From: Dactylonectria macrodidyma
Taxonomy: Eukaryota > Ascomycota > Sordariomycetes > Hypocreales > Nectriaceae
Direction: 5' to 3'
Assembly (NCBI GenBank): GCA_020744425.1
Contig: JAGMUV010000001.1
Coordinates: 4,402,001 to 4,466,000 of the forward strand
Length of the DNA stretch: 64,000 bases
Shown here in pieces: positions 54,221 to 64,000 of this stretch. Each line of letters opens with the position of its first letter. Position 1 is the first letter of the stretch. A program made the position numbers and the translations under genes. The notes under the pieces were generated by a model, which was given only the letters and a program-made list of their open reading frames with translations, was not told the DNA's origin and did not search any database.

Positions 54221-56579
54221 TTAAAAGAACTTGCCAGGGGTGGTAGAAATCAAGTTTTCCGAGGGAATATCCGTGTCTCTGCTGGGGGTGTGCTCAATAG
54301 GGTCCAGAGCAGTGAAGCGATGACCTCGGACCTTGGCCATCACCCACTGGATGGAGAGACGAAGAGCGAGAGCTCCAAAGCCCCAGAGGAGGCCGCCAAC
54401 AGGAGCAGCGACGAAGGCGCCAAACGCACTCCAGTCGTTGCCGTAAAGACCCTGCTCGAGGAGGAGGAGCTCGGCGCCCTGCTTAGCATCACCGTAGTAG
54501 ATGGTGCCGAAGATGAAGACCGTAAAGAGACCGCCGAGACCGCCAACGACAACCTCGAAGCCGCGCCACCAGTAGAACTTGTTGATGAGGCCGAGGACGA
54601 GGACGGGGATGGTAGCGGCAGAGACCAGATCCGTGATGAGATAGATCTGGAGAATGGAAGGCGCCTTGAGCGCGAGGACAACGACAGGGATGATGACGAG
54701 CACGACCAGGCCACGGATGATCCAAATGTTGAAGCGATTTCGGAACAAGTCGTTGGACGCCGACGACACCATGGCGGACTGGAGGCTGTCAAAGGCGGCG
54801 GTGCTGAGCGTCACAACCATGACCAGGACGATGCCGATGACCCATGCAGGGAGCGTCTCGAGTAGGAGGAAGAAGGCGATAGCACCGGACGTGGCAACGT
54901 CGGCTGGCGGCAGCGCGCCGGACCAGACGGCGATGAGGCCAGTGGAGCCGACGAGCGTGAGGATGCAGAGGATAACGATCGTTGCCATAGCAGTGCCCAG
55001 TCGCAGGTCCTTGTCGGTCTTGGACGCGAAGGTGCGCAGCCAGAAGCTGGACAGGAAGAAGTCGTTGGTGATGATGGCGACGGGCAGGATGTACAGAAGC
55101 TGCCAACCAAGCAGGTTCGCCTTGGTGAGGTCCGAGTCCTCGACCAGTTCCTGCTTGATCTCCGTCTTTACACCAATGGTGATGGTGGCGATGAGAACGA
55201 GGCCAATGACCATGGCTCCTTGGATGACGTCGGTGAAGAATGAGATTTTAAAACCACCCATTGCTACAAAAGCGGCAGTTAGCAGGATTTCTGATGCAGT
55301 AGAGAAACGGGTGCGTACACGTGTAGATGGTGGTGATGACACACTGAACGATGACGACAGGAAGTCCATCGAGACCGGTCAAGGCATTGACAACCTGGCC
55401 GATGGCGGACAGCTCAGCGACCATGTATAGGAACAAGGTCACGAGGGTCATGAAACTGAGATACAGCATGGTCACGACACCGTAGCGCTGTCGAGTCCAC
55501 TCGGTCAAAACGAAGCCTTCCGGGCATCTGTCGCGGATAATGGGACCGAGGAAGCCAAAGATGAGAATTGGCAAGGACGAGGCGAGCGCGTATACAATCA
55601 TGCCTTGGACACCGGAGATGGTGGCGAGCTGAGGGTAAGCAAAGAGGATACCAGATCCAAGGGCTACACGAGTCAGTATTCCATCTCGAAGGGGGAGAGA
55701 ATCAAGGGGGTTCTGGAGCGGCAACACTTTTCCCACGCAAGCATTAACTTGATCGAGTATTACGGTACAATCTCAGCTTCGTCGACGCGCCCCGTGGCAT
55801 CTCCCCGGATCAGCTCAATAAGGAGGAGCTGTCCGAGGTTGGATGCCAGGGGCCCACGTCGATTCCGCGCCCGTAGTGAGCCGCATCCCCTCCCCCCTCC
55901 CGAGATGCATCTCTGAGCGGAGTGTGGTTCTGCGCCGGCGCGAGGCCGGTTGGGTTAGTAGCATCAGAGAGTGAGGGCATCTCGAGGAGGGGGAGAAGAT
56001 AAGGATGGTTTAAGTACGAACCTGCTCGCTCAGTTCCGCCGTTGCTTGCGTCAAGTCATGCTCGACGGGAAGTAGTTGGGATTGATGCCCATTTGGTCAC
56101 ACGGCCATCATAGCCGCCTGCATTGCGTTGCGCTGCGTTGCGCTGCGAAAGGTGATGCTACCGCTCCGGGACGACGCTGGGTCACAGGAGCAAGATGCTC
56201 TACTCACCGGACGCGATGAAGTTCAAGGCCAGAGGGAAGGCTAGTCAACAGTCAGCCAGAGTCTTCACAACAGGCGGTGGATTGGCGTCGACACGTCGCC
56301 CATGATGCCAAGCAGACCAGTCGCAGTCCTATCTGCTCGATTCCCATGGGCGGGTCGACGGGTGGAGAGTCTCTGACCCGTCTGAGTTCCATTGCCAGCG
56401 AGGAAGTCCTCCTTGCTCTGGTTCCTCATCTTCCAGGCGACGCCTGTTCCCAGCAGCCTGCATCGCCGTTGTTAGCTAAACGTTCAGGTGAGTCCGCATC
56501 TGGTGGGGGTCGCGTACAGAAATGCGCCATAAGTGACGTAGATGATGGCGTTGGACGCCGCAAATGATGGTAAGCCCAT
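54221..56579 (-). CDS. Sodium:solute symporter family transporter (urea/DUR3-like)
   Basis: A multi-pass plasma-membrane transporter of the SSF family, 520 residues by this model, shorter than DUR3 urea transporters (about 690). Exons: 56579-56518, 56457-56378, 56240-56208 (33 nt), 55663-55319 and 55263-54221. The join GNGTQT, AFPLALNFIAS, ALGSGILFAYPQLATISGVQ reads perfectly across the small exon. Other landmarks are RCPEGFVLTEWTRQRYG, LTGLDGLPVVIVQCVITTIY, SMGGFKISFFTDVIQGAMVI and the Na-site-like stretch STAAFDSLQSAMVSSASNDL. The fourth intron is 544 nt, long for this genome. Urea is the nearest named substrate in the family, but other solutes are possible. The C-terminus is cytosolic and Ser/Thr-rich. 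Confidence 0.88.
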
Positions 56580-57878
56580 GGTGGAGCGCAGGTTGAGGCG
56601 CGTCGAGTTGTTCGTCGAGATTTCCGTCCAAAGCTGCGTTTGGATTTATGCCTTCAGGATCAACACAGATGTTTAAGAAGGAAGCAGCACAAAGTCTGAT
56701 GGGATGGAGGTGATGATGGTGGGGGGTGAAAAAATCAGATGTTGCTACACGGAGATTAACACAAGCGATGAGCGAAAAAAAAAAAAAATGGGTTGCGGCC
56801 GCTCCCTGAGGTTGGTTAGACTAGACTTCTTCTCGCCTCCGAATTAGGCCCGATCCCGCTCCCGTCGTGATACTTGGCATAGTGATATGCTCATGATTTG
56901 ACGTGTTTTTATTATCAGGCCACCTGTCGGCAGGACGATTTCGAATCCTCTTGGTGGAGTTAGTTTCTGACCTGGTATCCAGGGGAAGAAAAACACCACA
57001 CACCAAATTGCCTCTTCTACTCAGCCCAACCCTTTCGTGAATAGGGAAGCAATAACTAGATTATGAACGAGGGCTAACAGAAAAAAAATGTAAATAGTCT
57101 ACCAAATCATTTGACTCTACTTATAATTTATGATCTAATTCATGCTCTTTGTGGTGTGCCTTATGCGTAGTGGCTCCCGAGTCTCAACCACCAGCTAGAA
57201 TGAGGCGATTTCCAGTCACAGTTCTAAAAGGTATGCGACATGGGACTAACGTTGGTGTGGGAAACCCCAACTAGTGTTTTTTTCATAATGTTACAAAACT
57301 CATACATACGAGGAGAAGAGATCAAAAGTCTCGTTTGTGATGCCCAACGGATATGCAGTTTCCTTCCACCAATCTAGGAATGGAGACAAAGAGTGCTATC
57401 ATGCTGGCGATCCAAACCACTCCTTTCCTCGAGATGCGCGTCCAAATTAGAGAGTATATCCTTCAAATTTCGCAGACGCAAAGAAACAAGTCAAGCATCC
57501 GAGTTCGGGCGCGATGATCAATTCCAATCATGCAAATTGAGAAGCAGACCATGGCCTGCGGGTTTGGCGATGAAAGCTCCCAGGCGATGAAGCTTCGGTG
57601 ATGTGTGAGTTAACGAATACACCATGGGTCGGAAATGATGGCGAAAACAAACAAAAGGCAGGGCAGAAACAGTTGTCAATACTCTTTTCGTGGAAATGCA
57701 GCTAATGGGCCGCCATAGACACATCAGAGCGGCATGCTGGTGTTCTTGCAGGTGCTTTTCAACTTTGAGTCGAGCTGTTGAGAAAAAACAGGCCATGTAA
57801 GATGCAAACCTTGCTCAGATTTGTTGACTGAGCTGTTATGCGCCATGATGAGACCAAAAAGGAAATATCGAACGAACG
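56580..57878. other. Symporter promoter and 3' end of the RRM gene
   Basis: 1.3 kb between two minus-strand genes, with a poly-A run near 56776-56788. No gene is seen; the open frames at 57393-57590 and 57518-57796 have no domain. Confidence 0.5.
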
Positions 57879-60813
57879 CTACATCTGGTGGCCGAACTGA
57901 GTGTGGGGGAAGTCCTGGGGGGAACCTGGCTGCCCATGAACTGGTGGGTAAGGCGACACATACTGACGGGAAGCCTGGTAGCTTTGGGGAGCCTGGTAGG
58001 TCTGAGGGGCCTGGTAGGGGTGAGGAGCATTGTAGTGCGGAACATGCTGCTGGAACATGTTGGGAGGATAACCGAGTCTCATGGCTTGCGGTCCCATAGC
58101 AACCTGCATCTGCAAGCCTTGGGGTGCGTAAGGCTGAAGCTGGTGATGCGCCTGAGGCATCATTGTAGGCATATGGGTTGGAGCAGGGTACATGGCGGCC
58201 AGATGCATGCCGTTGTTAGGATAGCCAGCGTTGATGAAAGGCTGGGAAGGCTGAACCGTTGGCATGAAGTCGAAAGGCCCTTGGAAGTCATTCAAAGCTG
58301 GCATGACCGCATCGTGAGCAGATATGGGACTCAGCTCACCAGGCTCATCATTTCTTTGAGCAAACTTGTCCTCCTCTCCCAAAGTGTTGGAAAATTCCAG
58401 GGGCGTGGGGGTGACGCTCTCGGTAGGCTCAACACTGTATTCCTCGGATTGCGAGTCATCCTCTAAGATTTCTGATTCCGTATCCATGACGAGTAAGGAA
58501 ACGGCCCGACGATGGAAAGCCTCTGTCTCAGCAAGGTCAGCAGCTTGTTCGGCACGATCCGCAGCCAGCTGGGCAGTGTAGGAGTAGGATCGCGTAGGGG
58601 TGAGCTTGCGATATGGTTGGAACGCTGCAGGACGTGGGGTCGCTGGGGAGCTGGCTTGAGCCAAATCTTGGGAAGTAGCAGACTTGGGAGTAGTCTGAAG
58701 AGCTGTCGGCTTGGAGCCAACCTGACGCTCAATAGACTCAGCTGGCTTGAGGTCATTGGCTAGGTCAAGATTGGCTTCAGGAAGCGCTAGCTCAGAATGG
58801 TTTTGAGTGATGGCTAGCTGAGAATTCGTTTGAGCGAAAGTGAACTCAGAGTTAGATTGAGTAGTGGTTGTGTCTTGATTGACTCCACTAGAAACTTGCG
58901 TACGAGGAGGTTCGTCCATACCATTCGGATGTGATTGAGAAATAGCTGGTTCGGAGTAAGATCGAACAACGACTATGTCTTGATTGAGTCCAGCAGAAGC
59001 TTGCTCGGTCATGTCATGCTGGGAATAGGGATGAGTGACAGCGGGCTCAGGACGAGCCTGGGTGTTGGTTGGAAGAAAGGCTTGCTCAATGAAGGTGCTA
59101 TCATCGGCAGGAGCGTGGAGACCAAACTCTGAAGGCGCACCCATAGAATGCCGTGTTTCAAACGGAGGACCAGCTAGGGAGTGCAGTGCCATCGCATTGG
59201 AAGGACCGGACCAAGGGCCAGCAGTCAACAGCGGGCGATGGTGTCGACCAGGATTTGATGCGGAAGCCGATGGTCCGCGACGATGCATCAACCGACGGTT
59301 CTCATTAAACCCACCAGTTGGTCCACCGGAAACAGAGAGACGAGACCCATGTGAAGTCTTTTGATTCTGTCTCTTCTTTCTCTGTACCCGAATGGTATGT
59401 CCTTGGATGACTTGGCCGTTCTAAGCTGGTCAGTGGCAGCCGAGGACAGCAACACATTTGCGCTAAGGAGAGACACTTACACAACGGTCCACGACATCAT
59501 CAGGGGACTCTTCGCTTTCGAACATCACAAATGCAAAGTGTGTAGTGTTACCTAGAAAGGGTGGTGAGTGATGTGAAGTAAGAAAAGCACACGAATCATA
59601 CCATTGTGCATCAAGCTATGCATCAACTGAATATCCACGACCGCACCGGAGGGTGCAACGAGAAGATGGATCAGAGCTTCGTTGGTGCAAGGAGGTAGGT
59701 TTCCCATGTAAATTGAGCGGGCGTCCTTGTAAAATTGGTCTCTGACGAGGGCGGATGTGAAACCCATTTGCCCATCGTTATCAGGATAGTGCGGTATAAC
59801 CGTGAAGATGGGATGCTCTCGTGTCGCCTCAAACACTGTTAGATTTGTCCCGAGATGATCAAAAAAATGTAGAAGAACCTACTCCCAAAATATCTCTGTG
59901 TGAGTCGAACTTCTCAAACACAACGACCACAGCTGGTGGAAGCCCCAAAGAAATTCGAATATGCTCTTCTAGGGTCTCCACCTTCGAGATCGGACCATAT
60001 GGCTCCAACAACACCTGGGCTTCATGGAGAAGTGTTCGATCTCCGGACTTTTTGTAGACAGCGAACGTGACTTATGCAAGTCAGTATTAAGTTGCGGCAG
60101 GGAGGGGGATGGTGGTACAACTCACGGTTGGCTCGGACCTCCTCCACCCGGAGCTTGCGTCCGAACATGAGGCGATCATTTCCGTGCTCACGAGCAAGCC
60201 GTGCATCTGAAATTCTCTGCGAGTGCTGTCAGATGATGAAGTCACCTCAAGATGAAATTAATTACCGTGAATTGGCAGAATGCAAAGGGCATGCGGCGTT
60301 TGTCTCGCTTGATCTTGATGTAGACATCACCAAACTGGCTGAGCATTTTGTGAAGTTCATCTTTCAAGGTTGCATCATCGTGTGTGGTGTTCAAGCTATA
60401 CAGGTTCGGTATTAATTACCGGGAATTGGAGGGAATAACTTACTTCGCAACAAAAATGCAAGCCTTTGGGGGGTAGATCACTTGAGGATCAACTGGAGCC
60501 CTGCGCACAAGTGCTCCCGTTTGGGCGGTCAATCGAGGCTGGTCAGCGTTTCCAAGTGTCGCCAGTGGCTGATCAGCTGAAGAATCGTCATTTTCAGAAA
60601 TGCTTCTCACTCCGACAGACAGACTGAGGCAAATGAGTTATGATATCCTAGTGCGGGTACAAGAAGGCGATCTGCTTACGAAGAATTGGAGCCTCTCCCA
60701 ATGTCTGACGCCGATTTTTTGAGAACACTAGAAGGGTGTTAGGGGGGAACAAGTAGCAAATTTGTCATAGGAGAGTCTTACTGAGATTCAGGAGAGGAAC
60801 ACCAAGAATTCAT
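57879..60813 (-). CDS. Three-RRM RNA-binding protein with long disordered tail
   Basis: About 840 residues in nine exons: 60813-60782, 60727-60680, 60623-60444, 60395-60266, 60225-60126, 60070-59883, about 59830-59602, 59551-59481 and 59420-57879. The start (MNSWCSSPES) is the first ATG that keeps every phase. RRM1 has ACIFVAS as RNP2 and RMPFAFCQFT as RNP1. RRM2 follows TFAVYKKSGDRTLLHEAQVL. RRM3 has SIYMGNLPP and THFAFVMFE. After a basic linker (RVQRKKRQNQKTSHGSRLS) comes a 480-residue tail rich in Gln, Pro, Ser and Tyr. The tail ends in QAPQTYQAPQSYQASRQY-like repeats, typical of proteins that form RNA granules. The exon 6/7 junction near 59830-59883 is uncertain. It is probably an mRNA-binding regulator; the orthologue is not named. 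Confidence 0.85.
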
Positions 60814-63800
60814 GACTGAGAAATTAGTACCCGCATAGATCATGGTTCAAATGCCATATGTGAGTGTCGGGGATAGGGATACGGTGTTCTGAGATGCGAT
60901 GAGGGAAAGGGGCGAATGAAAGTGAGAGATAGGCCGCGCGAAAGCAGAAACTTGGTAGGAAATTGCCAAATAGGTATGCAGCAATAGTGGTTGAAGTCTC
61001 GCATAAAAAAAAAGACAGAAAGGGAGTCGACTTACCTGGAGAAGTCCCACTGCCCGAGAAAGAATCTCGGGAGGTGTTATCAAAGGAGGCAGTCTTACGC
61101 AGGACCTCAGCTCTGCGCCCCGCATCAGGCAGGCCCTTGGGAGAGTATGGAGGCATTGGATCCTGAGGGGCGTCAGAAATGCCTAAACGCCGTGTGAGCA
61201 TTAGCAGGTACACCGAAAGAGAGAGGGGAGGTAGTCTATCCCGGCCATACAAGAGGGCAAGACCTGCTTGAGCAGTGAAGGACAAACGGTGTGTCAGGAG
61301 TGGTATGCTGGCTTACCTTCAGAATTCCAAAACAGGCAGAGGCGAGCGAGGAAGGTGGTGGCCACCGGAGAGGAGGGTACAGCGTGAAGGCAAGAGCAGG
61401 AGCGACAAATGCAATGGAGAAAGGACTCGAAGCTCGGGAGAGTAGAAGAAGGTGAGAGGTAGAGATCGGCACTGGCAAGAAAGCCAAGAAAGCTTGGGTG
61501 TTGGAAGAAATGGAAATCCTCCTTCGAGAACGGCCGAGGATGCAAGGAAGCCCCTTGAATGCTAACTGAGGCTTGAAGAGGCTTGGATACAAGGGTGGTG
61601 TGATGTTTTGGTGAGGAAGCGGGAAGTGAAATGTGGTGAGGGTGGAGTGAAGGCACAAGAGGAAGGAGCGGGGAGGGTGAGAATAAATAGGTAGTAGTGG
61701 AAGGAGAAGGCGCGCAGCTGACGGAAAAACAACAAGGCAGGTGCAGCACTAGGCACTACCACACGATCCGTCCCTCTAGACCAATGGCTTCAAGGCAACG
61801 AGTGCCAATCGAGCATCTAGCCACCCGGCCAGCAAATCGGGGTCTTGCGAATCACCAATCAATATGCCTCGAAGATCGTATTTGACCAAAATGCTGCCCG
61901 GGAGCTGCAGTGCCCTATGGCAAGCCTCGAGGGCTTTCTTCCCGCCAAGCTAGATTGATACGAGGATATCAAGTGACCAGGCTCAGACGGGCCGCCGCAT
62001 GGTATATGCACTACCTAGGCAGTAGTTCAGACTCAGCTTAATCGCAGCGAGTACGTGAGGTACCTAGAGAAAGGCGATGGCATCCGCAGCTAAGCACGGG
62101 GAAACCAAGTTGACATAGATACAATGCTATCGTGTAGGACGTTCCAGTTCATTTACCTGACAATCCATAAGTCAAAGTGCACATTATCTGATGGGTCTTG
62201 CGCAAAAAGGTGACGTAGATGCCCCCCCCCCTGCTCTCGTGGTGCGGTGTCGAGATCGTTCTTCTTGGTTCTCCTGCATGGAAGCAGCCTCATCACCTTC
62301 TTTCTCATCTCTTCCACCACGACTTGTAGTGTATTTTTCTTCATGCACAATCTCCAAAGGGAGAAAATTTCCCGAGTTGAGATCTAGACATCGCGCCAGA
62401 AGCTTGGATGCCAAAACGGACGGGTCTAGGGAGCTGGTGAGGCATCTGCCGCACCCCTTTGGTAGTACCCACACACTCTCTTTCTCTGGGACCTGACTTG
62501 ACCCTAGTGACATACGCGAGCTTCCTAGCAATACCCAAAGGTATTAGTGTCGAGATGTACTGCACATCGCAAGCATACCCTTAGAACGCCTAGGGAATGC
62601 CCAAGATGAACCAGCCCAGGATGGACCAAGTCACGCCAAGGTCGAGATGAAGCTGCCACTGACGCGTCAGGTACAGGAACTCAAGCCGGGAGGGACGAGT
62701 CGATGGTCAACAGACAGCGAAAGAAGCTATCGAGCTTGACACGACCGAAGGGGGAATTGATGGGCGAGTGCTAGGTTCGACGGAATCTGACTCACGACGG
62801 GAGGTGTTGCTCCAACGCCTCACTGCTCCTAGGACCCAGTCCTACGACGACACCATGCAGTTCATACACCATGGCTACTTCACATCAAAGTATACAGTGC
62901 GATGACTTCGGGATTTGGATCAGGATCCCTGAACCAGAGTAACCAGAACCGCATTAGATGAGCAGTAACAGAGGGCTTTCAAGCCTGTGGACACTAGATT
63001 GCTGATCAGCTAGGCATGGACACAAACAGGAAGCGAACTCTAGGCACAAACATCAGGGACAAGACTCTACGGGATACGAGGAATACCGGAGAAGGAAAGC
63101 AATGTCTCTGACAATCAACCTTTGTTGGGGGAGTGTGCTTGGACAGTGCCCTTGACACGCACAAGATCTCCCTCGACCAAAGAGTACTAGCATAGGACGA
63201 GGCAGCCGAACTGAGTCTGCGTTGAACCGAACGCTAGGCCAAAGAGTAGCACTCCTCTGGGACCGGTCGACAGTTGGTTACCTCCACAGTAAGATTCGTT
63301 GCAAGCCGTGGCAGGTTTGCATGTAATACCCTACTTTTCTTGATATGGAAGGTACTGACAGAATGATACCTCTAGAGAATCTCATACTCGAGAGAAAGAC
63401 TAGTCAGTATGTCTACCTGCTTCAAATGAGCCCTCAGGCTAAGACTCGTCGGTGGAACCAACCCAACCCAGAGAGCGAACTCAATCGAGACGATCAACTT
63501 TACCAGGATATCTCCAAGAAACCCTTGTATTCGACAGAGCCAAAATCACGCCATGGACGTATCTACAAAGCCGGCACCCCATACAGACAATTACCGCGGA
63601 GGACCAGCCAGTCCCGAAGGAGCATTGGCGATAGGCTATCTCGCGACAAACTGTCCTCCGCAGTCAAGTAGAGGCATAGCGTTGCGCCACCAACCAAGTC
63701 ACTACTCGATACTCCGATATAACAAAGGAGGGATTGGATTTGAAAGAACAAGTGGATCGCCGGGTAATAGGGGCAGAGGCGCCACCATCTGGACTTTGGT

Positions 63801-64000
63801 TCATCTGGGGAAACTAGTACGCAACTTCCGTGCTAGTTGGAGTACTCTTGAGCTGGCTGGGACATTCTTCGCTAAAGATGCTCGAATTGGAACTCACGAA
63901 AGACGGAAGACATTGATACCGGTAAACTGAAGGAGGACAGGGATTTCTGTAATGCTATGGTTCAGCTAAGAGGAAAAGTACCGAGCAAGGTGACAAGACT
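60814..64000. other. Upstream region of the RRM gene and unassigned right end
   Basis: 61100-61760 is pyrimidine-rich when read on the minus strand, as fungal 5' leaders and promoters often are, and could hold a spliced 5' UTR. From about 61900 to the window end I see no gene. The largest frames (63345-63671 and 63553-63930) have no recognisable domain. A C run of about 10 lies near 62222. Confidence 0.5.

Noticed and set aside
54654..55430. 258-codon open frame on the plus strand, and another at 54116-54865
   Set aside because: Both are antisense shadows of the symporter exon; they have no domain and skewed composition from the GC-rich coding strand opposite.
57879..58466. Plus-strand frames over the RRM protein tail
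   Set aside because: They mirror the repetitive Gln/Pro-rich coding sequence on the minus strand.

Overview
The window is nuclear DNA from a filamentous ascomycete (Pezizomycotina, probably Sordariomycetes). Genes are short and separated, with 45-140 nt GT-AG introns. The protein set is typical of that group: HET-domain proteins, a Helo-like N-terminal domain, a Zn2Cys6 regulator, a fungal bZIP, CIA30, mL45/Mba1, a CHR transporter and DUF3435 relics. Several dead genes carry stops that fit C-to-T change at CpA, as expected of repeat-induced point mutation (RIP). Exon joins were worked out by hand from splice signals and family conservation; no searches were run.

Layout. 0.6-11.7 kb: metabolic genes (SDR, GrpB-like protein, epoxide hydrolase with a one-base frame break, type B carboxylesterase), a transcription-factor relic and a (TAG)46 microsatellite. 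11.8-15.9 kb: an RTA1-like pseudogene and repeat-rich DNA. 15.9-29.8 kb: a self/non-self-recognition-like island with a HET protein, a HET-TPR-ankyrin protein with near-identical repeats, and a seven-exon Helo-like/Cdc24-like/Ras fusion; a CHR transporter and a bZIP gene lie between, along with copies of a dispersed repeat family. 29.8-31.1 kb: a Pif1-type helicase relic and an AT-rich element with perfect 43-bp terminal inverted repeats. 31.5-35.6 kb: a Sec14-like protein and a divergent Zn2Cys6 regulator. 36.3-42.7 kb: a graveyard of broken genes, including DUF3435 relics in both orientations, one joined to a captured piece of mitochondrial isoleucyl-tRNA synthetase. 42.8-49.4 kb: three same-strand genes of nuclease-fold/kinase-like families, two of them broken. 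50.7-60.8 kb: conserved housekeeping genes (CIA30, mL45/Mba1, a sodium:solute symporter, a three-RRM RNA-binding protein). 60.8-64 kb: upstream DNA with no gene recognised.

The strongest candidate for an undescribed system is the fusion at 26.5-29.75 kb. A Helo-like domain, as found at the front of fungal STAND immune receptors, is joined to a Cdc24-like CH-DH-PH module. That in turn is joined in one open frame to a Ras domain that has lost its nucleotide-binding residues but keeps an intact effector loop. It looks like a signalling or immune protein carrying a Ras decoy.
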